From assembly GCF_000281045.1 (NCBI RefSeq), contig NW_008246068.1, forward strand, positions 1,697,029 to 1,761,028: a DNA stretch of 64,000 bases, in the 5' to 3' direction. The DNA comes from Saprolegnia diclina VS20 (Eukaryota; Oomycota; Saprolegniomycetes; Saprolegniales; Saprolegniaceae). This document shows positions 22,803 through 36,382 of this stretch, in pieces. Under the pieces are notes generated by a model. It was not told the origin of the DNA. It saw only the letters and a list, made by a program, of their open reading frames with translations, and searched no databases. The position numbers and the translations under genes were made by a program. Position 1 is the stretch's first letter, and each line of letters starts with the position of its first letter.

Positions 22803-22831
22803 TACGGATGATCCCCGAAGGGATTCCTGAC
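22722..22831 (-). ncRNA. U6 spliceosomal snRNA
   Basis: On the minus strand the central U6 sequence is unmistakable: AATTGGAACGATACAGAGAA, then GATTAGCATGGCCCCTGCGC and AAGGATGACACGC. It includes the ACAGAGA box that pairs with 5' splice sites and the AGC triad. A UUCG-capped 5' hairpin (AUCCC-UUCG-GGGAU) precedes it and a T5 run at 22722-22726 is the RNA polymerase III terminator. The exact 5' end is uncertain by a few bases. The upstream promoter runs into the assembly gap. Confidence 0.95.
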
Positions 22832-22847
22832 AGAGGAAATTTGACAC

Positions 22848-23267
22848 NNNNNNNNNNNNNNNNNNNNNNNNNNNNNNNNNNNNNNNNNNNNNNNNNNNNN
22901 NNNNNNNNNNNNNNNNNNNNNNNNNNNNNNNNNNNNNNNNNNNNNNNNNNNNNNNNNNNNNNNNNNNNNNNNNNNNNNNNNNNNNNNNNNNNNNNNNNNN
23001 NNNNNNNNNNNNNNNNNNNNNNNNNNNNNNNNNNNNNNNNNNNNNNNNNNNNNNNNNNNNNNNNNNNNNNNNNNNNNNNNNNNNNNNNNNNNNNNNNNNN
23101 NNNNNNNNNNNNNNNNNNNNNNNNNNNNNNNNNNNNNNNNNNNNNNNNNNNNNNNNNNNNNNNNNNNNNNNNNNNNNNNNNNNNNNNNNNNNNNNNNNNN
23201 NNNNNNNNNNNNNNNNNNNNNNNNNNNNNNNNNNNNNNNNNNNNNNNNNNNNNNNNNNNNNNNNNNN
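22848..23267. other. assembly gap (420 N)
   Basis: Run of N. It separates the U6 snRNA 5' flank from the 3' end of the fumarate reductase gene. Open frames crossing it are artefacts. Confidence 0.99.
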
Positions 23268-23279
23268 GAGCCGCGCGCT

Positions 23280-24926
<1,647 letters not shown>

Positions 24927-26384
24927 GAGGATGGCTTGGGCTGTGGCGACAGCGAGGAAAGATCGAAAGTGCGACGTGATTCTGCAAGTCGCCGATCGAC
25001 TGAGGCAAAGAGGAGTGAGCCCACTTTGCCGGGCCGGCTCAGTAAAGAGACACGCGCCCGACAAAGACACGCTGCGACGGTTGCCGGTCAGTCGTCCGGA
25101 TACAGGCCGCGGCGGCAACGTGGCAGGCGGGGAGGCCGGCGAGCGCTGTTGCCACCGCTGGTCAAGGCTACCAGGTAGGTGCGTACTGAGGGCTGCACGA
25201 GCAGCGTGGCGCAACGCCTGGCCAGCGCGGAAGAGGCCCATCGTCGTGGACATGGCAGCGACGAGGAGCTTTTGATGACGGAGTCGACGATCGACTTGGG
25301 TGAATAAGACTTTGCGTTGCACCATACTGCAAGAGGACAACGGGGCGAAGATGCACTGGGATTCGGCGACGAAGCTATGACCGCCATCGTACGAAGGCTC
25401 GCGAGTATTTGCAGGAAGCAAGGTACACGTGGGCAGGCGGCAACCGCCAGTCGCGGTGGCACGACGCCAAGGTCGTTGGCCCGTGTGGGCACAGAGAAAG
25501 GGCGAGGTATTCTGTTGCGCGGCCTTGTGACGCGACGAATGCTGGTGATTGCGCTGCATTGCCACAGTACATGTAGCTCTCGAGGTGCCATCGGATGCCA
25601 TGAAGATGCGCCTACGCATCAGCGTCCATGGCCCTCGCCATGAACCGTACGCGATGACAGCCTGGCGTGCAAGATGAGTGCTAAGCGCCCTGGCATGATC
25701 AAGCCCTCTCGGCATTGCTCGTATGAGCACGCCTGCCACTGCCAGGAACTGTGTCACCAGCCAAGCCATCACGATCAATCGCTGTGTGATTTCCGGTAGC
25801 GACCAACGACTGCCCTTAAGTTGCGAGCTATACTAGTCACAGGGTCCTGCGCTTCAAGCCCGACCAAACCTGCCCGACGAGCCCAACTGCAATCTTGCCG
25901 GGCTCGGCGGGCTGAGGTGAGCGATGAAAAGTCATCGACCCAGCGGCGGCTGCGGGGCGCCGAGAACCTCGGACCCTCGTACTTGCCTTCGGTCGCCTAT
26001 AGTGCTCCATGGCCGTCCATAGAGTCTGGACGATCCCTCCTAGTGCAAGGCTTGTAGCTTGCATGTGCCATGGCAGGCCCGGGCTGGCGAAGCGGGCGGC
26101 CTCGGCGCGGGGTCCGCGCTTGAAGTCGGCGGCCCACTGGATCAGATTCTGCCAACTTCAACCGAAGATAGAAAAAACTTCGGTCTGCATACAAACCACG
26201 AGGTCTTTTCTTGTCGAGAGCTTCGAAGTTTGGATTTCAACCGAAGCGGGCGGCATTTTTAAATAATTTTATTCCGCATACAAATGTTGTATGTAGCAGT
26301 GTGCAAAAATTAAATTCCCGGGATATCGGGCTTCGAAAGATATGAACCAGATCTGAATTTGCCTCCTCCTCGCAAGCGACCACC
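24927..26384. other. long intergenic stretch with unresolved 5' part of the fumarate reductase gene
   Basis: About 1.45 kb. The minus-strand frame of the first fumarate reductase exon remains open to 25778, and the part after about 25254 is arginine-rich and low in similarity. Nothing else recognisable was found. Near 26160-26183 there is a small hairpin (ACCGAAG...CTTCGGT), and the region before the UPRT start is AT-rich. Confidence 0.5.
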
Positions 26385-27376
26385 ATGAAGCACTGCGCCG
26401 ATGTTGCCAGCCTCGGGCTGCCGCCCCACTCCAAGGTCGTCGTCGCGACCCACCCCGTGCTCGCCCACAAGCTCACGAAGCTCCGCGATGCCAAGACCGA
26501 TGCCAACCTCTTCCGCCACCTCCTGCGCGAGATCACGTTCTACCTCGGGTACGCTGCGATGCAGCTTTGAAGGATGCCCATGCATGGCCTACGGTAGATA
26601 CGAAGCAACGTCGGACCTTGCCGTCATCCCCAAGAGCATCACGGTATCTCACATGCAAGCCGAAATGAAGGACCTTACCATGCCATAGACTCCGTTGGGG
26701 CCGCACCAAGGCGCCGAGCTCGCGTCCGTGGTCGCGCTTGTGCCGATTCTTCGCGCCGGTCTCGGCATGGTTGAGCCCATGTTGGATTTGCTTCCGAACG
26801 CTCGCGTGCATCACATTGGTACGTTCTGGAAATGGCACGCAGCGCCGTCATCGGGCGCGTAGGCATGTACCGCAACAAGAACTCGTTGCTACCGGTCCAA
26901 TACTACAACAAGCTGCCGCACGACTGCAACGTGGACGTTGCGATCATCTTGGAGCCTGTCATCGCCACAGGTACATCGGTGTCGCCGGCTCGTGGCCCAT
27001 GGCATGCACGTAGCTGGCACCATCATTGCGACCGTCGCCGTCTTGCACGCATGGGGCGTGAACCAGATCAAGATCATTAGCAGCATTGCCTCCAAGAATG
27101 GTACCATCCGTGTCGTGCCATCCATACGCCTTCGTATCGAACGACAATGCTAGGCTTGAAGGAGCTCTTCGCCAAGCATCCGGGCGTGGAAGTGATTGTG
27201 GCCGCGATCGACGAGACGCTCTCCGAGGTCTGTCGTCTTATCGCGTACCCATCCATGCTCATCGTGCCCCTCTCCATGTACAGGAAGGCTACATTGTCCC
27301 GGGTCTCGGCGACGCCGGCGACCGCCAATTCGACACGGTGGCGCACACGGGCGTGAAGCGCAAGCTCAACGAGTAA
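26385..27376 (+). CDS. uracil phosphoribosyltransferase (UPRT)
   Basis: Seven exons: 26385-26548, 26598-26643, 26689-26818, 26863-26970, 27014-27100, 27154-27227 and 27284-27376; 233 aa. It salvages uracil with PRPP to UMP. The motifs [59 protein letters not shown], the PRPP loop LEPVIATAGT and the uracil-binding tail [17 protein letters not shown] follow the bacterial-type UPRT family. The PRPP loop is altered from the usual DPMLATGGS/T (D to E, and first G of GG to A). Introns are about 42 to 56 nt. Short convergent spacing (58 bp) to the HDAC gene. Confidence 0.92.
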
Positions 27377-27434
27377 GACACTCCATTCTTCGTGTCGGAT
27401 TCACAATACACATCCTCTTCTCGGCTTCGCTGGC

Positions 27435-29024
27435 TCATTTTTTCGAGAGCAGCACCTTGTTGGACGCAATGACCTTGGTGAGCACGTCGTCTTGGTGCGG
27501 CTGGAGCTCCTGGAATGGCCGGTCCTTGATCTCAAAGAGGAACGGGTCGGTCACGACCGCGTCCTTCTCGAGCCCGAGGAGCTCTTGCACGACGGCCGCA
27601 CCGCAGAACGGCACGTAGCTCTCCGAGTAGCCGCCTTCGTGGACAAACACGGCGCGGCCGTCGCAGAGGTTCGTCGCCGCCGTCTTGAGCTTGGCCGCCA
27701 TCGCCCGGAAGGTTTCGCTGTGCGCCATCATCTGCGAGAGCGGGTCGCAGTACTCGGCGTCAAAGCCCGACGAGACAAGGATAAAGTCGGGCGCAAAGGC
27801 CTCCAGCGCCGGCAGCACGACGCGATCAAAGGTCGCCATGTACGCGCCGTGGCCCGAGCCCGGCGGCAGCGGCACGTTGATCGTGTACCCGGCGCCCGGT
27901 CCAAACCCGGTTTCCTACAATCAGATATATAAGATCGCACGAAGTATGGCATGCAATACCTCGATCCAGCCCGAGTTGAGCGGGTAGTTGCCGGCCTGGT
28001 GCACCGAAACGAAGAGGACGCGGTCGTCGGCTTCGAAGGACGCCTGCGTGCCATTGCCATGGTGCACGTCGTAGTCGACGATCGCAATCTTCCCGATCAA
28101 GCCCGGGTACGACCGGAAGAGGTGGTAGGCAGCGATCGCCACGTTGTTGAAGATGCAAAAGCCCATGCCCTTGTCCCGCAGCGCATGGTGCCCCGGCGGC
28201 CGGACGAGCGCGTACCCCGAGTCGACGTGCTTGTTCATGACGGCGTCGACGAGCGAGAGGACGCCGCCGACGGCCAGCGACGCGATCTCAAAGCCACCGC
28301 GTGAGAATTGCGCCTCGTCGCCCGCGTCACCGCCATTGTCGAGCCGGCTCTTTTCGCGGATCGTGTCAATGTACGCTTGGGTGTGGTTGAGGAGGAGGTC
28401 GTCGTTGGTCGCGGGGCGCGCGCGGATGATGGTGAGCTTGTCGAGGAGACCGCTGACGGCGAGGAGGCCGTGGAAGCGGCGCTTCGTCTCTGGGTGCTCC
28501 CAGTGCGTGTACGGCTGCAGGTGCGGCGAGTACAGATGCGGCCACGGTGCATGCCACATGAAGAGTTCTTCGCACACATAGCCGACGCGGCCCACGGCGC
28601 TGCCATTGAGCGGCACGATGATGGACGGCACGGGCGGCAGCGGCGGCGCCACGGCCTTGAACACATGCGTCGGCAGCGGCAGCGCCTTGTGGCCCTCAAA
28701 GAACTGCTGCTTGCCTTCAATGGACGCGGCCTGGTACTGCTTCCAGATCTCGGCGTGCTGCGTCTCGTGGTGCTTGCGGTAGTTCTCGGGCCGGAACGGG
28801 ATCGAAAATGTCTTGTGGTTGGACGTCTTCTTGCGCTTCCGCGTCTCGGCGTCAATGTCCTCCCGCCCAAAGTGCGTGCAGAACTGGCAGCGCACGCAGG
28901 ACACGTCGTTCTTCTCGTTGTAGTCCTCGATCTTGAGCCCATACTCGAGCAGGTGCTTGGGCTGGAACGGCGTCAGGCGCGGCTTCTTCGCCGGCCCCGG
29001 CCCATCGCCGCCACTCTCCGACAT
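27435..29024 (-). CDS. class II-type histone deacetylase with N-terminal zinc finger
   Basis: Two exons, 29024-27960 and 27914-27435, 514 aa. The deacetylase domain (about residues 150-480) has LVRPPGHHA, GFCIFNNVAIAA, the zinc site DYDVHHGNGTQ, FVSVHQAGNYP and VSSGFDAEYCDPL, as in HDAC6/HDA1-type enzymes. The N-terminal 110 residues hold a separate C-x2-C...H-x3/4-H type finger (CVRCQFC ... RKHHETQH) with a basic RKRKKTSNHK stretch, resembling stramenopile BED/C2H2-like DNA-binding fingers. This combination would place the deacetylase directly on DNA; that is an inference. The intron splits after SGWIE. Confidence 0.9.
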
Positions 29025-29583
29025 CCTGTGATGTGTTTCCGGCCTTCCAATTAGACTGGCCGAAAACCGGACGTCGCCAAAGTAAGCACGTTTAAACGTT
29101 TAAACGTTTAAACGTGGTACGAACGCACGTTGAACGCAAATGACGTCGCCCGAAGCCGCTCTGTTGCAGTCGTCGCGCTCGTATAGAATACGAGGACGAT
29201 ATAAAGCTGATGGCTTTGGTCGTATTGCCGGTCGCCTAGCAGGTCAAATTTGCTACGGCACCAACAGCTTTCGTCGCCCCTCGGTCATTCCACCACGTCA
29301 TGCTCAGCAAGAGCAGCATGCTGCAAGAGACTGGGTCATCGCACAGGGCACGAGTCGTGACGTTGGTATCATGGCAGCGTTCGTTGCGTGTCGACTACCT
29401 TCATATCAGTGTTTCAACTCGATTCGGGCGAGAGTTGCCCGGGTTTTGATTTGACGTTTTGAAGGAGCGTCGACTTAAACGCGTTTTTATCCTGTTTAAA
29501 CGTCATCAACCTGCGTTCATGCACCTGTGGAATCGCATCCGGATACCATATCGAGTTTGACGAGTCGGATCATTTTGCGCGGG
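29025..29583. other. intergenic, divergent promoter region
   Basis: 559 bp between HDAC and FIGNL1. It contains the 30-nt palindrome at 29087-29116 and further TTTAAAC/TTAAACG strings near 29474 and 29496. No exon seen. Confidence 0.6.
29087..29116. repeat. 30-nt perfect palindrome built of CGTTTAAA units
   Basis: The sequence is CA, three head-to-tail CGTTTAAA units, then CGTG. The whole 30 nt equals its own reverse complement. It lies 63 bp upstream of the HDAC start. It may be a binding site for a dimeric or multimeric factor, or a cruciform. Confidence 0.85.
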
Positions 29584-31903
<2,320 letters not shown>

Positions 31904-32361
31904 GAACTCGCCTGTCGACATGGCTCTTTTAGTTAGTCGTCGAGTTAGTCGCTGCCACGTGGGACACGCCATTTATCGAAGGCGACCAGACAAGCTCAAA
32001 TTTTGAGGCTTGCAAAGATAGATACTCGTCGCGACGACGGCACTGCAGTCGGTAACCGCCGCTTCGCTGGAGCGACCTATCCAGAGGTATTCAACGACGT
32101 CTGCTGTCCTATCCACGCTAGTATACTGGGTACGCAGCAAGTCCTACGAATTATCCAAAGCCATCGATGCTGCAGGATAGTATTGCGGTACATTATCCAA
32201 ACGTGGGCGTCGCGGCGGTTTCGCGGGGCGAGTTTCAGCACGCACCTCACGCCGTCGTTTGATTGGCTAAAAAGAAGATCCTTCGATAAAACGAAGCGTA
32301 CTTGAGATTTGTATACCGCGCCGACTCATTCTGGATTTTGCGAAAGAGCGGACGCGGAATC
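31904..32361. other. intergenic
   Basis: 458 bp between FIGNL1 and the endos-repeat gene. No supported exon or RNA gene; an ATTGG string lies close to 32260. Confidence 0.6.
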
Positions 32362-33237
32362 ATGGCGACGAGCAAGTATGGCAACCTCTCCATGCGCAAC
32401 ATCATGATCCGCAAGAAGCTCGAGGAGCGCAAGCGCTTCGACTCGGCCGACTACGCCATGCAGAAGGCCGGCAAGCCTGCGCTCGAGATCGCGACCGCCC
32501 TCGAGAGCCCGCGGGCGGCCGACGTCCTGTCGCCAGCGCACCTGGGCATGATGGCGTTCCGCAACAGCATGGTCGACACGGACATGGCGGCCGAGCCGGG
32601 CATGACGCTGTCGCCGGCGGGCCGCCAAACGAGCGTGGCGAAGGATGTCCCGTCCAAGTACGGCGCGCTCACGGCGCGCAACATCATCTTGCGGCGAAAG
32701 CTCACGGACCGCACCAAGTTTGACTCGGCCGACTACCAGCTCAAGAAGCTCGGCGTCACGACCGACGTGATTGGCACGGACCAGGTCGACGTCGATATGA
32801 CGGCGGACGACGACCAAGACGTCGACATGGGCGGCGGCGCGACCATGTCGCCTCGCGTGACGATGGCCAAGCCCCAGTCGCCGCGCCCCATGTCCCCCGC
32901 GATGCCTACGAGTCCATCCAACAAGTATGGCAAGATGTGCGCGGCCAACATTTTGATCCGGAAGAAGCTCAAGGAGCGAAAGCGCTTCGACTCGGCCGAC
33001 TACTCGATGGAGCGCCAAGGCAAGAAGAAGGCGTCAATGGAAGACGCGACCCCTGTACCGTACCTCCAGGCAACCGCCCTGGACACCGCCGACTCGGACG
33101 TGCACTCGCCCGTGACCAAGCAAATGAAGCTCACGTCGATCGACGCTACATCCGAGTATTCGACCGCGAGCCGGGTCGCGGGCCGGAATCTCTTTTTACA
33201 GCGAAAGCTGCCCGAGCACTTCAAGCCGTCGCATTAG
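32362..33237 (+). CDS. triple endosulfine-motif protein (putative PP2A-B55 inhibitor)
   Basis: Single exon, 291 aa. Three copies of a module KYG-x4-RNI-xIR-KL-xER-xxFDSADY occur at about residues 5-37, 99-131 and 188-220, with the phospho-site serines at 28, 122 and 211. FDSADY/FDSGDY is the signature of endosulfine/ARPP19/Igo proteins, phosphorylated by Greatwall kinase and then inhibiting PP2A-B55. Animal and fungal proteins carry one copy. The C-terminal 30 residues (RVAGRNLFLQRKLPEH) look like a fourth copy that lost FDSADY. SP sites (LSPAH, TLSPAG, TMSPR, PQSPRPMSP) in the linkers are possible CDK sites. The first ATG at 32362 begins MATSKYG. Confidence 0.75.
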   Translation: MATSKYGNLSMRNIMIRKKLEERKRFDSADYAMQKAGKPALEIATALESPRAADVLSPAHLGMMAFRNSMVDTDMAAEPGMTLSPAGRQTSVAKDVPSKYGALTARNIILRRKLTDRTKFDSADYQLKKLGVTTDVIGTDQVDVDMTADDDQDVDMGGGATMSPRVTMAKPQSPRPMSPAMPTSPSNKYGKMCAANILIRKKLKERKRFDSADYSMERQGKKKASMEDATPVPYLQATALDTADSDVHSPVTKQMKLTSIDATSEYSTASRVAGRNLFLQRKLPEHFKPSH

Positions 33238-33606
33238 GTCGACCGCCGAACGTCTGTACATGCGCGCGTAACCACCATACAAACTGTCCTTTTGATTTTG
33301 CCACCGTGTGCCATGTTGAAGCCGATGGCGCAGGACAGGCGCATTTCTCGGGCTTCCATATTTGTGAGTGATCCTCGGAGCGCGCATGATGGGCAAGCTG
33401 CCACTGTCATGACGTAAGGCGCGGGCTTGCACGCGGCTCGAATTCGGCTGCATGTAATAGCCGTAGCCCAAGAGGCGCTGGCGCCGTGTTGGAGCCGACG
33501 GGATGAACCTTCTACGTGTCGCCTGTGGCCGAGCTGCGCGGCGAGAGGTCAATGCTCGGCCATAACCATTAACTACATTAAATACATTTACATGTCATGC
33601 CACGTG
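33238..33606. other. intergenic between convergent genes
   Basis: 369 bp, 3' flanks of the endosulfine-repeat gene and the PH-like gene. Nothing recognised. Confidence 0.55.
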
Positions 33607-34104
33607 CTAGCTCGCCGCCAGCGACTTGGCCTTCTTCAATACGACTCGGATTTGCCGCGGCTTGATGGACGGGAGCGAGAAGCGTCGGGAGATCAATGGG
33701 CGCTTCCGCGGCTCAATGTCGCAGAGCTCTACCACGCTTAGGAGGGCGGCGAGTTCGCAGATCAAGTCGTTGGTCGTGACAGGGCTCGCATCAAACACCT
33801 TGCGCCGCCAGTGATGGATGGCATTCCGCCAGGCGAGGAGCGACGGAAGCGACGGCGCCGCAAAGCGCAGTGACACGAGCAGCTTGCGCTGTCGGTGGAG
33901 CTCGATGCAAAACTGGTGCGGCAGCACGCTCGTCTTGCACGTCACAAGCGTCGTCGTCGCGTGGACGGTCTCGAGGTCGTAGCTCGCGAGGAGCGTCGTC
34001 CGCGCGGCCGAGTACAGATGCAGCTGGCCTTCCTCGAGCACGAGGCAGCGGATGTCCCCGATGGCTTCGTTGCGCGCCTCCAAGTGCAGCAAGAGACCTT
34101 CCAT
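33607..34104 (-). CDS. PH-domain-like protein, 5' end unresolved
   Basis: At least 165 aa from the first in-frame ATG at 34104. The pattern of short beta strands (RCLVLEEGQLHLYS, TLLASYDLETV, HQFCIELHRQRKLLVSLRFAAP) ending in a tryptophan-containing helix (SLLAWRNAIHHWRR) is that of a pleckstrin-homology domain. The frame stays open upstream to 34179 with SPSLDLVPIPQSSDESMEG. An upstream exon with RVSALRRRKIDTQTET is possible but no clean junction was found. The C-terminal part has RRFSLPSIKPRQIRVVLKKAK. Function unknown. Confidence 0.5.
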   Translation of the reverse strand: MEGLLLHLEARNEAIGDIRCLVLEEGQLHLYSAARTTLLASYDLETVHATTTLVTCKTSVLPHQFCIELHRQRKLLVSLRFAAPSLPSLLAWRNAIHHWRRKVFDASPVTTNDLICELAALLSVVELCDIEPRKRPLISRRFSLPSIKPRQIRVVLKKAKSLAAS

Positions 34105-34729
34105 GCTCTCGTCGCTACTTTGCGGGATGGGCACCAAATCTAGACTGGGAGAGCGCAATCGTTTCGGTTTGGGTGTCAATCTTCCGTCGGCGCAGCGCGG
34201 ACACGCGATAGTTGAAGGAGTGGACCTGGTGTTTGCGTGGTTTTAGAAATGACTCAGCGTTGCAAGCAAGGAATCATCCTCTCCGCAGTATGGTCGCAGT
34301 GAGCCGTTTTCAACGGCGGAATATTCAGCGGCCTGGGGAGCGGAGGAGGGCGCGTCTCCGCCAACGCCCGGCGGAAGACGCTCGGCAGGCACAGACGACG
34401 ACCGCGCGATCGAACCTTGTCGCCAGCCTGCGCCACGCCAAAGATACTACTATTGGCATCGTATCCAATACAAAGCGCAGGCTTCACGGGCAAGGATAAA
34501 AACACGCGTCTTAAAATGGTCCGCGCCCTGCCGCCGACGATAGCCCGCTCGACAAGAGCATCGCGCGCGCTCCATGCACTACACTCTGCATAGTGGACAG
34601 GCAGCCTTTGATGACTCGGCCCATTATTGTGTTCGCTGTGGCATCGCAAACAGGCAGATGGCGGCAATATTGGGTGCTTTTAGTCGATCTCGACGTTGCA
34701 GTAGCCATGTCACGCCACCACGCAAAACC
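34105..34729. other. intergenic / possible 5' exon of the PH-like gene
   Basis: About 625 bp between the divergent PH-like and thiamine-phosphate synthase genes. It may hold the missing first exon of the PH-like gene. No other feature supported. Confidence 0.5.
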
Positions 34730-35484
34730 ATGTTAGCAGCCGCCGGTCGCCAGACGCTCGCGAAGCGACCATGGCTCTACTTTGTGACGCCGAGCCTCTC
34801 GTCTACGGACGCGCTTCTTCCGCTCGTGGCCAAGGCCATCAAGGGCGGCGCGAACATCATCCAGCTCCGCAACAAGACGTGGCCCGCCGAGGCGCCCGAG
34901 CTCCGCGCGATGGCGACCGCCGTGCGTGACCTCACACGGGCCCACGACATCCCGTTCCTCGTCAACGACCACGTGGCGCTCGCGCTCGAGATCGGCGCCG
35001 ACGGTGCGCACATTGGCCAAGACGATACGTCGGTCGCGGACGCCAAGGCGCTGCTCGCCGCAGCCGACGCGCGTGACTTTATCCTTGGCGTCACGGTGCG
35101 CGATGCCACCCAAGCCAATATCGCTTGCCAAGGTACTTGTTGCTTTGCATGATACTACGACGACGTGCTCATGATGGGCGACTCGTAGCGGGGGCGTCGT
35201 ACTTGGGCGTTGGCCCCGTCTATTCCTCGAGCACCAAGGCCCACGCCAACAACGGCGAGACCATCGGCGTCCAAGGCCTCGAAAGCGTTGTGAAGACAGC
35301 CCGCGCCTTCCATGTGCCCGTCGTCGCCATCGGCGGCATTGACGCCAGCCGGGTGCAAGCCTGCATGCACACGGGAGCCGCCGGAGTTGCGGTCGTTGCC
35401 GCCATCAGCAGCCCCGCCGACGTCACCAGCGCGTCCGCCGCCCTCTATCGCAACGTAGCGCTCTACCACCGCGCCTTGGTTTAA
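34730..35484 (+). CDS. thiamine-phosphate synthase (ThiE-type)
   Basis: Two exons, 34730-35132 and 35189-35484, 232 aa. It joins HMP-PP and thiazole phosphate to thiamine phosphate. TIM-barrel signature motifs: YFVTPSL, GGANIIQLRNKT (pyrophosphate-binding QLR-K), FLVNDHVALALEIGADGAHIGQDD, LGVTVRDATQA, SYLGVGPVYSSSTKAHA, VVAIGGIDASR and GAAGVAVVAAI. Only the ThiE half is present; in fungi and plants it is usually fused to another thiamine enzyme. The N-terminal MLAAAGRQTLAKRPW could be a short targeting sequence. The frame is open further upstream, so the start is a choice. Confidence 0.92.
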
Positions 35485-35520
35485 GCACAAAACTCGTATC
35501 AAAGATATATTGGAGCATCG

Positions 35521-36316
35521 TTAGGGACAGGATGGGTACGAGCAGTTGAGCGAGGGCTCTTGCTGCAGCCACTTGGTGCGGCCGGACGGCAGCGTGCAGC
35601 GCTTGACGACCGAGCTGCACGTGCGCTCGTGTGTCGGGCACGGGTCAAAGTCGCAGTTGCGGGCGGCGTTGCGCGCGACGACGAGGCCGTTGGCGCACAT
35701 CGACGTCTCGTTCGTACACTGTATTCGCCATGTCCAATCCTGCATCTTCCAGTGGATGGAGCGTACCGTGGTCGGACATGGGTCAAAGGCGCAGTTGCGG
35801 GCGGCGTTCCGGGACACGCGGCCGCCGAGAAGACAGGCTTGTGTGTCGGTCGCGCACGTCTAGAGACCTCATGAGCAAGCTCCTACTAAGCGCCTTCGCA
35901 CCGACGTCGGGCAGGCCCGAAACGTGCAGTTGGCCGCCGGATCCCGTGTCAGGACGTCGCCGGTCGGGCACACCAACTGCGCTGGCATCTCGGTGCAGGT
36001 GCTCTACACCGCACATGTAAGAGCATGACAAAGAGAAGGAGAATGGAACAGGGCATACAGGAGGACTGTCGGCGGATGTTCCGTCGCATCGGAGGCGTGT
36101 ACAGTTGTTGCTTGGGTCGCGGCCGACGACGACGCCGTTGGGGCACTTGTAGCCGTCGTCCGCACAGCCAGGTACCTCGGATGCATTGGGGCATGGGCGA
36201 AAGGAGCAGTTGCGGCTCATGTCGCGCGTCACCGTCGAGCCGTCGAGGCAGATGCGCAGGTCCTCGTAGCAGCCGTGCACGGCGACGACGACCAGAGAGA
36301 GAAGGACGCGGCGCAT
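35521..36316 (-). CDS. secreted cysteine-repeat protein
   Basis: Four exons: 36316-36059, 36003-35902, 35859-35767 and 35718-35521; 216 aa. The start MRRVLLSLVVVAVHG is a signal peptide. The mature chain is built of about five repeats of the form C-x4-8-C-x2-G-x-VVxRD/N-xxxNC-xFxPCP (for example CADDGYKCPNGVVVGRDPSN, CATDTQACLLGGRVSRNAAR, CTNETSMCANGLVVARNAAR). Intron positions fall at repeat boundaries, so each exon adds whole modules. Twenty or more cysteines suggest disulfide cross-linking outside the cell. Related repeats occur in secreted proteins of oomycetes; function unknown. Confidence 0.7.
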
Positions 36317-36382
36317 CTTTGGTCGACGCTCGCAATGGCGTTTTGTCGGTTGCAATCCCAGCGGTAGTAAATCTTATATATC

